From contig CAZOOK010000008.1 of the NCBI GenBank assembly GCA_964581385.1, positions 103,740 through 167,739 of the forward strand: a stretch of 64,000 bases of DNA, read 5' to 3'. The notes below the pieces were generated by a model. It was not told where the DNA came from. It saw nothing but the letters and a program-made list of their open reading frames with translations, and did not search any database. Shown here piece by piece: positions 9,430-17,405 of the stretch. Source of the DNA: CAZOOK01 sp964581385. GTDB taxonomy: Bacteria > Pseudomonadota > Gammaproteobacteria > Nevskiales > Nevskiaceae. Each line of letters starts with the position of its first letter. Position 1 is the first letter of the stretch. A program made the position numbers and the translations under genes.

Positions 9430-10338
9430 TCATTCGCTTTCTAGAGCAAGCCCAAACGTCGCTGTCACCCGTAGGCTGTCGAGAAACGGTCGCAGCCGCG
9501 TGGTAATGAAGCGTACCTGGTTGGGATGGGCCACCGGCACGCCCCAGATCAACCGGGGAATACCCATATCCCGTTGCGCCGTCAGTGCATGCTTCCATAG
9601 TTGGAACACTGCCGCCATCGACCATTTGCCCGGCAATACAGCGGAACAAGTCCAGCGCATGGTTGCTTCGTCAAACCGTTCCGGCAGATGCCAGCCGATA
9701 GGCTCGCCGCCGCGCAGCATCACGAAACTGAAATCGGGCACAGCGCGTCCCTCATAAATGAAGGGATCGATGTCGCCGCGGATTGGCGCTGGCAATTCTT
9801 TTATAGCGTCGCTGATACGCTGGCGCAACGGAGCATCGACCACGGCCCACGGCAGTACCTCATAGCCTTCGCGCGAAGCGGCGATGTCTTTGAACAGCGA
9901 CGGCAGGCCGAACATCTTGTCGACAGTCGTACTGGCACTGATCTGCCGCACGAACGGACCCGTCCAGCCACAACGTCGGAGAAGGTTCACTGTCACCTTA
10001 TCGCCGGCGTCGAAGGTGGGGTGGAACACCGCACGGCGTCGGCCCGACGCGGCGAAAAGAGACATGAGCAGCCGCAACATTTTCTCGCGGGTTTCACCTT
10101 CCGGTCCGTCCGACTGTGCGGCGAGACCGACTACCTCATACCACTCATGCTTCTCGCGATCAGCAACACCGAAGGCAAGCCCTGCTGGAACTCCGTCGGC
10201 TTCCGCTCCAACATAGCGAAACTCACGATCACCCGGCGCCCCCAGATATTGCCAATAGGTGGGATAGGTCATGTCAGCGAAGCGGAGCGACTCTTCGTTA
10301 CTGAGTTGCCGGATGCTCACGCTCAGGGCATCTAACAT
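9430..10338 (-). CDS. GNAT-like acyltransferase-family protein
   Basis: This protein of about 302 residues starts at the ATG at 10338. An upstream GTG/ATG (10389/10380) would add a non-conserved tail, and no start has a strong ribosome site. The N-terminal part resembles a GNAT domain (SIRQLSNEESLRFADM, then FRYVGAEADGVPAGLAFGVA), and the C-terminal part resembles a second GNAT-like half (FSFVMLRGGEPIGWHL). It lies 18 bases before the hydroxylase and 123 after the epimerase, inside the RiPP operon. It could acylate the peptide or act in self-protection. The assignment to the GNAT fold is moderate, because I do not see an unambiguous acetyl-CoA pyrophosphate loop. Confidence 0.55.
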   Translation of the reverse strand: MLDALSVSIRQLSNEESLRFADMTYPTYWQYLGAPGDREFRYVGAEADGVPAGLAFGVADREKHEWYEVVGLAAQSDGPEGETREKMLRLLMSLFAASGRRRAVFHPTFDAGDKVTVNLLRRCGWTGPFVRQISASTTVDKMFGLPSLFKDIAASREGYEVLPWAVVDAPLRQRISDAIKELPAPIRGDIDPFIYEGRAVPDFSFVMLRGGEPIGWHLPERFDEATMRWTCSAVLPGKWSMAAVFQLWKHALTAQRDMGIPRLIWGVPVAHPNQVRFITTRLRPFLDSLRVTATFGLALESE

Positions 10339-10461
10339 AATGAGGCTCTGAGTTGCAGCTTGCCCATATCGAACAACCATGCTTCGCACAGCGAGACTTG
10401 CATGGCAGCATTTTGGGCAGCAACGCGGGAAGCCCTCATTCTGGTCGGCGCTCTAAAGATA

Positions 10462-11934
10462 TTATGCGGGCATAAATTCTAAGGGCACGACCGAAGCAGC
10501 CGCTTTGGCTCCGCGGATCCCCGGATGTTTAGGATCTTCGTTGAGAAGTCCGGTCGTGAACATCCACTCCAGCGTTTCTGCCAGCTCGAATACATCCGCT
10601 CCTTCGCGCAGCAAGATGTCGTAGGCCTGCTCGAAGGTATAGTTCCCAGCCTCCAGAATGTCAGCCAGGCGCGGCGCGAAATCGGCGGCGACGGTATGGG
10701 TCACCCGCTTATCACGAATGGTGAATGTTTCGTCGACCCGCTCCAGAACAAGATCGCGACGCAGTGCCATGATGCCATCGGTGCCAGCTTCGATAATCAT
10801 GCATTGTTCCAGTTCGCGGAGCGCCGCGGCGAAGCTGGCGGCGTCATGGAAACGGCGCTCGGACATGATGTGATAGCCGTTAGGAGTTTCCGCGGTTGAG
10901 CGACACGGCGTGACGAGCTGGATCAATCCGAGCGGTAGTTTGACCAGGAAGCCGGTGACACAGGCGATGGTGGTGTGGTCCTCAGTCAGTTCCTTGCCTT
11001 TGGCATCCACACGCTGACGGGCGCGGCCGGAGATCGATTTTTGAACCGTCGCATCGCGGTTCTGCAATACCAACTCGATCCCCATCAATTCGTCGGCGGT
11101 AAAGGTCTCGTGAATGCGATTAAGGATCTTTTTGTTGAGCACCGAAAACCGGTTGATGGTGGTCCGGTGTTTCTTATTCAGCGCCATGATGCGTCGGGTC
11201 AGCTCCACATCCCGCAACGGTATCGCGGTAGTGGTCTGCGGCAGCACGCCGGTGGCGTCGTAGAAATCCTCGATGAAGTTCGGATAATCAGGATTGTCGC
11301 TGGGATCGGTCGCCCAATAGCAAAAACCGGTGGCCGCCGCGGGCCCGAAAAACGCCACGGTCTCCTTGAGGATGGCGCGCCACAGCTCCTGGTTGGGCTC
11401 GTAGGGCCAATGTCCCTTGAATTTGTCGGCCGAGATCCCGCAGAACCAGCATCCGACCGAGCAGCCGTCGGACAATTCAAAAGCCACCACTGGATGGACG
11501 ATGGCCGCCGCCGAAAGGCCAAGCTCGCTCTCGCATCGGGCCATCTGGCGCTTGCGCCACGCGTCGAAACGCGGCCGCGTCCCGTTACTCTCGCCGACCC
11601 CGCGCATGGCGTTGCGATAAGCCATCATCTGGTTGAGATAGCGATCCCAGATCACCGCCAACGGATAGTCGGCAAGACCGGGCGTCCCGCGCAGATGCGC
11701 CAGACATTCGCGATAAACCGGCTGCAGCTGCGCCGGATCGATTTCGATGCCGTAGGCGGCGCGAATCCCGTCAAGAGATTCATTCGCTTGAAATGTGGCC
11801 TCGAGGCGGTCGCGCAGTTCAGCGTCGCCAGCCCACATCTCGAGGAAACGTTTGATACGAGCCAATTGGCGCAATTCGGCATCATCACGGCTATCGAAAA
11901 TCCGCCGGTACACAGACGCAGCTGCAGAAGTCAT
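10462..11934 (-). CDS. Radical SAM RiPP epimerase (PoyD-like)
   Basis: This 490-residue radical SAM protein has the cluster motif CSVGCWFC (Cys158, Cys162, Cys165) after a conserved lead-in (HPVVAFELSDG). These features are typical of the PoyD/OspD/AvpD family that turns L- into D-residues in RiPP precursors. These enzymes need a Cys hydrogen donor; Cys344 (VTPCRSTAE) and Cys325 are candidates. It has no SPASM cluster motif at the C-terminus. A strong ribosome site (AAGGAG) lies before the ATG at 11934. The gene follows the two Nif11-leader precursor genes directly, so these are its likely substrates. Family naming is confident; the epimerised positions are unknown. Confidence 0.88.
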   Translation of the reverse strand: MTSAAASVYRRIFDSRDDAELRQLARIKRFLEMWAGDAELRDRLEATFQANESLDGIRAAYGIEIDPAQLQPVYRECLAHLRGTPGLADYPLAVIWDRYLNQMMAYRNAMRGVGESNGTRPRFDAWRKRQMARCESELGLSAAAIVHPVVAFELSDGCSVGCWFCGISADKFKGHWPYEPNQELWRAILKETVAFFGPAAATGFCYWATDPSDNPDYPNFIEDFYDATGVLPQTTTAIPLRDVELTRRIMALNKKHRTTINRFSVLNKKILNRIHETFTADELMGIELVLQNRDATVQKSISGRARQRVDAKGKELTEDHTTIACVTGFLVKLPLGLIQLVTPCRSTAETPNGYHIMSERRFHDAASFAAALRELEQCMIIEAGTDGIMALRRDLVLERVDETFTIRDKRVTHTVAADFAPRLADILEAGNYTFEQAYDILLREGADVFELAETLEWMFTTGLLNEDPKHPGIRGAKAAASVVPLEFMPA

Positions 11935-11957
11935 GCCTTGCTCCTTACGGTTAAACA

Positions 11958-11987
11958 GATGGCATTCAGCCCGGGCGGAAGGCCATC
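11958..11987 (-). terminator. Stem-loop between precursor 1 and epimerase (possible attenuator)
   Basis: In the leftward transcript, GATGGC pairs with GCCATC across an 18-base GC-rich loop, followed by TGTTT. It sits 27 bases after the stop of precursor 1 and just before the epimerase ribosome site. A weak terminator here would make more precursor than enzyme, as in many RiPP operons. The stem is only 6 bp, so this is tentative. Confidence 0.35.
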
Positions 11988-12013
11988 GATTTTCCGAGTT
12001 GACCGTGAATCCC

Positions 12014-12322
12014 TCAGGCCGCGGCTGCGAGCACGATGCCCCAGCCGGTGATCACCCCGTGCACGACACTGACGGTGATGGTGGAAGTGGTGCCGCCCTT
12101 CCCCTTGCCGGCCGCGATACTGCCGAGCTGATCATCACTCAAGTGCCCCTGAGCACGGCTCGCGAGATAGGCCTGAGCGTCGTCAACCGTCACGTCATAG
12201 CCCTTCGCATTGGCAATGGAAATGACCCCGGAAAGTCCACTAGCCGTATTTTTTATTTCCTGGAACCAATCTGGATTTATTTTGAGGTCGGCGACAAAAC
12301 GCTCCGCGTCTTCTTTACTCAT
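12014..12322 (-). CDS. Nif11-leader RiPP precursor peptide 1
   Basis: This 102-residue peptide starts at the ATG at 12322, after a good ribosome site (GGAAAGGTGG). Residues 1-72 form a Nif11-type leader (MSKEDAERFVADL at the start; LSDDQLGSIAAG at the end, where AG replaces the usual GG cleavage site). Cleavage after Gly72 would leave a 30-residue core beginning KGKGG and made of Thr, Ser, Val, Ile, Gly, one His, one Trp and a C-terminal AAAA. The core has no Cys, so lanthionine or sactionine bridges are excluded. The leader is 66/76 identical to that of precursor 2 while the cores differ. Expected fate: epimerisation, tailoring, C39 cleavage, export. Confidence 0.9.
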   Translation of the reverse strand: MSKEDAERFVADLKINPDWFQEIKNTASGLSGVISIANAKGYDVTVDDAQAYLASRAQGHLSDDQLGSIAAGKGKGGTTSTITVSVVHGVITGWGIVLAAAA

Positions 12323-12631
12323 GGATCCACCTTTCCTTAGTTTCTTTAACAACCCATTTTCCCGCACTGCATCAGGCGATCAAGCCGCAACGCCGCCGCC
12401 AGTGCGATCGTCTTCGATGCCGCAAGCATGTTGAGAGAGATTCATTGGCCCCAACAGATGCCGCCTCAAGGCGGTCGCGTCGTTTGGCGTTGCTGCGCTG
12501 CGACTAAGGCCATCAAAAATCCGGCCGGTAGTGGACACAGCAACAGAAATCACTAACCCTCGCTCCTTGCGGTGCCACGCATGGCGCCACAACCCAGGAA
12601 GGCGATGCACCGCCTTCCTGGACTGATCGCG
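12323..12631. other. 309-base gap between the two precursor genes
   Basis: No coding frame with family-like sequence is seen here. The gap holds a strong 11-bp stem-loop at 12594-12621 and a small GC hairpin at 12461-12474 (CCGCC-TCAA-GGCGG). The rest holds the ribosome site of precursor 1. A separate promoter for precursor 1 is possible but not identifiable by eye. Confidence 0.5.
12594..12621 (-). terminator. Perfect 11-bp stem-loop right after precursor 2
   Basis: CCAGGAAGGCG pairs perfectly with CGCCTTCCTGG across a 6-base loop (ATGCAC on the plus strand). In the leftward transcript it begins 10 bases after the stop of precursor 2. No run of T follows, so it is more likely an RNA-stabilising or partial termination element than a full intrinsic terminator. 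It would raise precursor 2 mRNA relative to the downstream genes. Confidence 0.55.
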
Positions 12632-12958
12632 TCAGGTCAAGACGACAACGATGCTGACAAATACCTCGGCGACGCCGACTATGGTCGTGACTGCGACGGT
12701 ACTCTGCACGGTCGCAGTAGTGGTGGTCGGACCCTTGCCTTTGCCGGCAGCAATGCGGCCAAGCTGCTCATCGCTCAGGCGTCCCTGAGCGCGGCTGGCG
12801 AGATAGGCCTGGGCATCGTCGACTGTTACGTCGTACCCCTTGGCACTAGCAACCGAAATTACACCGGAAAGTCCACCACCCGTATTTTTTACTTCCTGGA
12901 ACCAGCCTGGGTTTGCTTTAAGATCTGCAACAAAACGCTCCGCGTCTTCTTTGCTCAT
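12632..12958 (-). CDS. Nif11-leader RiPP precursor peptide 2
   Basis: This 108-residue peptide starts at the ATG at 12958, after an AGAGGGAAA ribosome site. It has the same Nif11 leader as precursor 1, ending LSDEQLGRIAAG. Cleavage after Gly72 leaves a 36-residue core beginning KGKGP, followed by TTTTATV and a long Val/Ile/Thr/Ala stretch ending IVVVLT. It has no Cys, Asp, Asn or Tyr. Cores so rich in beta-branched and small residues, together with a PoyD-type epimerase, recall polytheonamide-type peptides in which alternating D/L residues form a membrane channel. That comparison is inference. It is the first precursor of the leftward operon. Confidence 0.9.
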   Translation of the reverse strand: MSKEDAERFVADLKANPGWFQEVKNTGGGLSGVISVASAKGYDVTVDDAQAYLASRAQGRLSDEQLGRIAAGKGKGPTTTTATVQSTVAVTTIVGVAEVFVSIVVVLT

Positions 12959-13245
12959 TGGTATTTCCCTCTTTAAAAGTCGTCGATAAAAACTTTTTAG
13001 TGTGATCCCTACGTCCTACCAGGCGGTTTCGAAGCCCCGCTTTTAAGCAATTTATAAAAGCCCCGCCCTGGGCGAGTCGAGTCTGGCAGGCGCTCCGGGC
13101 AGAGTCAACAGGAAATCAACTAGAGTCATATTTCCGTAATTTTCCGCCGTCAACTGCAGCCGATTTTCTTCGCAAAATGTGGGCCGGCTATGTGCTCGAC
13201 GCAGAGACGCGAAAAACAGGCGGGACACTACCCCCATCTGTTTGA
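12959..13245 (-). promoter_or_regulatory. Leader region before the precursor genes
   Basis: These 287 bases between the sulfotransferase stop and precursor 2 should carry the promoter of the precursor operon. An AT-rich segment at 13039-13061 can fold as GCTTTTA/TAAAAGC. It is flanked by two direct copies of AAGCCCCGC (13032-13040 and 13058-13066). Such flanking repeats could bind a regulator or form alternative hairpins. No clear -35/-10 pair was found. Confidence 0.35.
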
Positions 13246-13854
13246 TCAGGTCAGCAACAGGCCAGCTTCAGCGCACCATTGCTTCAGCTCCGCCAGATTC
13301 TGAACGGTGTCCAGCTCATAAGGTATGCCGCGGATAGCCTGAACCGGCCCGGGCGCTGTTATACCAAGACGGGCAAGATGGGCGGGGAAATCCGCCACAA
13401 GATCTTCGTACTGCCAGCGCTCGACCCGGCCGAAGTCCTTAAAGTCACTGGCATCGAAATAGGCTTCGCTCATGCGAATAAAATGAGCGACGAACAGACA
13501 CTCGTCGCGATTGACGCGAAACGGTTGTAGCGGGGCACTATCCTTTGCGTGGAATCGCCCGCCACGCAATGAAACCAGATGGCTCACCACCTGTGCCAAC
13601 TTATCCCGGCGAGTCAGCAGGATCAGATCGGTAACATCGCGATGCCGGAGATGTTCGATGAAATGATAGGTCTCGCCTTTGACGACGACGATGTCGATGT
13701 CCTCGCGCCGGTAGGCGTCATCCAATAAGCGGACCGGACTGAAATCCCAGATGTGATAGACCCGGTTACTGTCCTTCAGGGCCATCACAAGCGCGTTATA
13801 TAAAGTCGTGCTGGCGGTGCGACCCGGATTGGCAATGGCAATTTGACGACGCAT
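13246..13854 (-). CDS. Sulfotransferase-family protein A
   Basis: This 202-residue protein starts at the ATG at 13854 (MRRQIAIANPGRTAST); the longer open frame upstream is not protein-like. The N-terminal P-loop-like motif NPGRTASTTLYNAL binds the PAPS 5'-phosphosulfate in sulfotransferases. A second conserved-looking region (LILLTRRDKLAQVVSHL) resembles the 3'-phosphate-binding strand RDP/RRD-x-S segment. It is shorter than most sulfotransferases. It is divergent from sulfotransferase B and upstream of the precursor genes on the same strand. It may sulfate the peptide, although the cores lack Tyr, so Thr/Ser or hydroxylated residues would be the acceptors. Confidence 0.7.
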   Translation of the reverse strand: MRRQIAIANPGRTASTTLYNALVMALKDSNRVYHIWDFSPVRLLDDAYRREDIDIVVVKGETYHFIEHLRHRDVTDLILLTRRDKLAQVVSHLVSLRGGRFHAKDSAPLQPFRVNRDECLFVAHFIRMSEAYFDASDFKDFGRVERWQYEDLVADFPAHLARLGITAPGPVQAIRGIPYELDTVQNLAELKQWCAEAGLLLT

Positions 13855-13934
13855 GAGAATTCCTTGGTGGCAACCGCACGTATAATTTATTTGCCACGTC
13901 CAATGCAAATAAAAATTCATGTAAGAAAAGACGC

Positions 13935-14828
13935 ATGGACAAATTGTCACCGTTGTTGATACTGCACTGCGCAGCACCTATGGAGATGAACAGCGTGGTT
14001 ACTCTGACAGAAGACAAATCTCTGCCTTTCGTTCCGGTTCTGGTGACTGGTGCTCCGCGCTGCGGAACCCATTTCATTCATTCCTTGATCTGCACCTCGG
14101 CGAAAACCAATCCTTTCATTCCCGAATTCCACTATCTTCATCATCTGGTGGAGTGCTATCTGCAGTCCGTGCGTATGTTCCCGATGGGCAGCAACTCGAC
14201 TTTTCCCACGGTCCAGGGCTTTGCCGACCATCATTTCGGGTTGATTCGCCAATCCTTGACGCAATGCTGGCGCAATGCGGGAGAACCGGCGTTTTTCACT
14301 TTCAAGCATTGTTCCCTGACCCCGCACGTCGCCCTGCTCGGCGAACACCTGCCCGACATGCGTTTCGTCATCATCATCCGCGATCCGCTCGACGCCGCCG
14401 CGTCGTTCGTGCGGGCGGCGCGAGCGCACAACGCCCAGCCCGACCTGATGCCGATCCTGGCGATCGAGAAGGCCATCACGGTTTTTAACGCCTATTACGG
14501 CGCGGTGATCCAGGCCGCCGCAACGGAGCTGGGTTCGCGTCTGCTATGCGTTCGTTATGAAGACCTCGCCAACGGACGAGGCATCGATCGTCTGAAGCAT
14601 TTTCTTGGATTTATGGACATGGATCCCGCGAAACTATGGCAGCGAGCGACTTTCGATATTGGTCAGGAATACAAGCAGTGGCATCTGTACTCGGACCTCT
14701 GGGGCAAACCCGTATCCGCTGATCATATTGGCCAGCATGTGGAGGTACTCCCGTCCGGCATCGCTGAAGTGATTCGCGAAAAAACCTACGATATCGCGCA
14801 AGCCTTCGGCAGATTTGCGGCCGCATAA
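13935..14828 (+). CDS. Sulfotransferase-family protein B
   Basis: This protein of up to 297 residues has the PAPS-binding loop VTGAPRCGTHFIHSL and the 3'-phosphate motif FVIIIRDPLDAAASFVRA, the classical pair of the sulfotransferase fold. The start is uncertain: ATG at 13935 is used, and ATGs at 13980 and 13986 would give a P-loop nearer the N-terminus. None has a clear ribosome site. The gene is divergent from sulfotransferase A across about 80 bases, so the two probably share a regulatory region. Two different sulfotransferases beside a RiPP epimerase operon are unusual. Whether this one belongs to the peptide pathway is inference from position. Confidence 0.82.
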   Translation: MDKLSPLLILHCAAPMEMNSVVTLTEDKSLPFVPVLVTGAPRCGTHFIHSLICTSAKTNPFIPEFHYLHHLVECYLQSVRMFPMGSNSTFPTVQGFADHHFGLIRQSLTQCWRNAGEPAFFTFKHCSLTPHVALLGEHLPDMRFVIIIRDPLDAAASFVRAARAHNAQPDLMPILAIEKAITVFNAYYGAVIQAAATELGSRLLCVRYEDLANGRGIDRLKHFLGFMDMDPAKLWQRATFDIGQEYKQWHLYSDLWGKPVSADHIGQHVEVLPSGIAEVIREKTYDIAQAFGRFAAA

Positions 14829-14851
14829 CCCGACTGCCCCAGGAGGAAAAT

Positions 14852-15844
14852 ATGCTGTCACCACGGCCACGCAGCCTTGGAGTGATTTTGCTTTCACCGC
14901 TCATGCTTCTGTTCGGTGCCTGCGGCAATGCCCAGCAGCATTGGTCAGAACGCGACGTGACGATTTCCGGTGCTGACGGCCCATTGGTCGGTACGCTGAC
15001 GATGCCGAAAGCCATCTCGAACCCAGTGCCCGCCGCCCTTATCTTTGCCGGCTCGGGTCCGACTGATCGCGACGGCAACGATACCAAGCTGGGACTGCGC
15101 GATGATGCATATAAATTGCTGGCGCATTCGCTGGCCGACCGGGGAATTGCCAGCCTGCGTTTCGATAAGCGCGGCGTCGGGGCCAGCAATGCGGCCACCC
15201 ACAATGGTGGTGAACCCCTCACGGTCGATACCTATGTTCAGGACGGAATGGCTTGGCTCGCATTGCTGCGCCAGCAGCCCGATATTGGAAGGGTCCTGTT
15301 GTTAGGTCATAGCGAAGGCGCGCTGATCGCCACACTGGTCGCCGAGCGGACGGAAGCAGCCGGGTTGATTCTGGTGGCTGGTATGGGCGAGCCGATGGAC
15401 TTGATCATCGAGCGCGAGCTGCATCAAGCGGCCGCACCTAAAGCCTTGCAGGTAAAAACGGAAGAGATTCTTAACCAGCTCAAAGCCGGCAAACAGGTGG
15501 CCGATGTGCCACCGGCGCTGATGCAGTTGTTCCGGCCCAGCGTCCAGCCCTATCTCATTTCGATTCTCGCCAAAGATCCCAAAGCGGAATTGGCCAAGCT
15601 CACCCTCCCTACTCTCGTTCTCCAGGGAACGACCGACCTGCAAGCTTCGGTCGAGGACGCGCAACGCCTGGCATCGGCTCGTCCCAATATCAGACTTAAG
15701 CTATTGGAGGGTGTTAATCATGTGCTGCGCATCGCACCACTCGACCGCAAAGCAAACCTCCGCACCTACCGCCAACCGGGACTGCCTCTGGCGCCGACGG
15801 TGGTAGAGGATATCGCCACGTTCATCACTGGGAGCACCAAGTGA
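14852..15844 (+). CDS. Lipoprotein alpha/beta hydrolase
   Basis: This 330-residue protein begins with a lipoprotein signal peptide (LLFGAC lipobox, Cys near residue 25). An alpha/beta-hydrolase domain follows with the oxyanion motif FAGSGPTDRDGN and the nucleophile elbow LGHSEGALIA. A late Asp (TTDLQASVEDAQ region) and His (EGVNHVLR) complete a plausible triad. The GSGPTDRDGN motif is typical of a subgroup of secreted esterase-like hydrolases. It follows sulfotransferase B by 23 bases with a ribosome site AGGAGG, so it may be cotranscribed. Substrate unknown. Confidence 0.85.
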   Translation: MLSPRPRSLGVILLSPLMLLFGACGNAQQHWSERDVTISGADGPLVGTLTMPKAISNPVPAALIFAGSGPTDRDGNDTKLGLRDDAYKLLAHSLADRGIASLRFDKRGVGASNAATHNGGEPLTVDTYVQDGMAWLALLRQQPDIGRVLLLGHSEGALIATLVAERTEAAGLILVAGMGEPMDLIIERELHQAAAPKALQVKTEEILNQLKAGKQVADVPPALMQLFRPSVQPYLISILAKDPKAELAKLTLPTLVLQGTTDLQASVEDAQRLASARPNIRLKLLEGVNHVLRIAPLDRKANLRTYRQPGLPLAPTVVEDIATFITGSTK

Positions 15845-15923
15845 CGGATCACGCGTGAATGCGCGAGGTGCGGCACCAACGCGCCTTTGCAGAGCAACCG
15901 GCAGGCTTCTTCCAAAATCCGGA

Positions 15924-17405
15924 TCAAGGGGTCGCCGATGTTGCGGCGACCGGTGGTGGAGCTGCTGCTGGCGCGTCGGCAGTGGGCTGTGGGAATTGCC
16001 AGCCACCGCCGAGCGCGCGATACAGTTGTACGAGCGACAGCAGCGTATTGAGATGAGCAGACGACAGAGTGAGTTCTGAAGTGAACAGGTCCCGATCTGC
16101 ATCGATGACATTGAAATACGAAGAATAGCCAATGCGATAGCGTGCGGACGCGATAGTATCGGCGCGTTGTTGTGCATCCACCTGCGCCTGTTGCGCTTGC
16201 TGGAATTCGGCATATTTCTGCCGCGCAACCAGCGCATCGGAGACTTCCTGAAATGCGATCTGCACACTCTTCTGATAGCGCAGCAGGGCCTCGCGTTTTT
16301 GCGCGTCAGCAAAATCGATTTGATACAGGTTGCGCTGTGAATCCAGCAAAGGTTGCAGCAGGCCAGCGCCCACCGACCAGGTTCTAGCGGGACCGCTGAA
16401 CAGATCGGATAAAGCGGTGCTCGCGTTACCGCCAGTGGCGGTCAAAGTGATCGAAGGAAACAAGGCCGCTTTGGCCACACCGACCTGCGCATTGGCCGCT
16501 ACCAGATTCTGTTCCGCCGCGCGCAGATCTGGGCGGCGCTGCAACAGCTGCGATGGTAATCCAGCAGGCGGCGCCGGGGTGTTATCTGAGATGTGTTCGA
16601 ACGGAGCATTGGCCGTACGCAACACGGCATCGGGATTATGGCCCAGCAGCACACTGAGCTGATCCTCAGTCTGGGCAACCTGGCGTTCGAGATCGGGAAT
16701 GTTGGCCTGGGCAACGGCCAGCTGCGCTTCGGCGGTTGCCACATCCAGACCCGACACCGTGCCGCGCTCGTGTTGCGCCCGCGTCAGGTCAACGAATTTC
16801 TGGCGCGTTTCCAACGTGTGGCGGGTGATCGCCAGCTGCTCATCGAAGGTGAGCAAGGTGAAGTAAGCCGTGGCGACGCCGGACACAAGGCTACTGACAA
16901 CATCCTGTTTGGAAAACTCGGATGCAAGCAATTCAGCGCGGGCTGCTTCGCTCGCGCGTCGGTACTTGCCCCAGAAGTCGAATTCGTAGGACAGGCTGCC
17001 TTCCACCGAAAACACATTGCTGATCGGCGGCGCACCCGGCGGTATTTCGAATTGCGAAGATCGTTGGCGCTCCACCCCTGCGCGAGCCGAAATCTGCGGC
17101 AGCTGCTGCAGATGCGCGGAACCCAGCGCGGCTCTGGCCTGGTCGATGCGGGCGGCAGCGATGCGCACATCCAGATTGTTATCGAGCGCTTCGCGGATCA
17201 ACGCTTGCAGCGTCGGATCATGGTAAATCTCCCACCATCCCAGGTCGCCCAATGAGCCGGGCTCTGCATCCGGTTGCCAACGGAAAGTTTGTGGAGGCTT
17301 GAGATCCGGGCGCTGATAGTCCGGTCCCAGCTTGCAGCCACCAGCGAGCAGCACCGCCAGAACCGCCAGAACCGCAGCAAAGTTGCGCAGCAAACCGCGG
17401 CTCAC
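15924..17405 (-). CDS. RND efflux outer-membrane lipoprotein (NodT/OprM family)
   Basis: This 493-residue outer-membrane factor has a lipoprotein signal (LLAGGCKLGPDYQRP) and the family start motif GPDYxRPD followed by two helical-hairpin repeats. The Pro/Ala-rich C-terminal tail (DAPAAAPPPVAATSATP) is not conserved in the family. It overlaps the RND pump gene by 4 bases and is the third gene of a leftward tripartite efflux operon. It should form the trimeric exit duct. The upstream hydrolase gene ends 79 bases away and converges on it. Confidence 0.93.
   Translation of the reverse strand: MSRGLLRNFAAVLAVLAVLLAGGCKLGPDYQRPDLKPPQTFRWQPDAEPGSLGDLGWWEIYHDPTLQALIREALDNNLDVRIAAARIDQARAALGSAHLQQLPQISARAGVERQRSSQFEIPPGAPPISNVFSVEGSLSYEFDFWGKYRRASEAARAELLASEFSKQDVVSSLVSGVATAYFTLLTFDEQLAITRHTLETRQKFVDLTRAQHERGTVSGLDVATAEAQLAVAQANIPDLERQVAQTEDQLSVLLGHNPDAVLRTANAPFEHISDNTPAPPAGLPSQLLQRRPDLRAAEQNLVAANAQVGVAKAALFPSITLTATGGNASTALSDLFSGPARTWSVGAGLLQPLLDSQRNLYQIDFADAQKREALLRYQKSVQIAFQEVSDALVARQKYAEFQQAQQAQVDAQQRADTIASARYRIGYSSYFNVIDADRDLFTSELTLSSAHLNTLLSLVQLYRALGGGWQFPQPTADAPAAAPPPVAATSATP

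Noticed and set aside
15930..15951. GGTCGCC...GGCGACC hairpin near the outer-membrane factor stop
   Set aside because: It lies in the coding tail of the gene and lacks a T-run, so it is not a good terminator.
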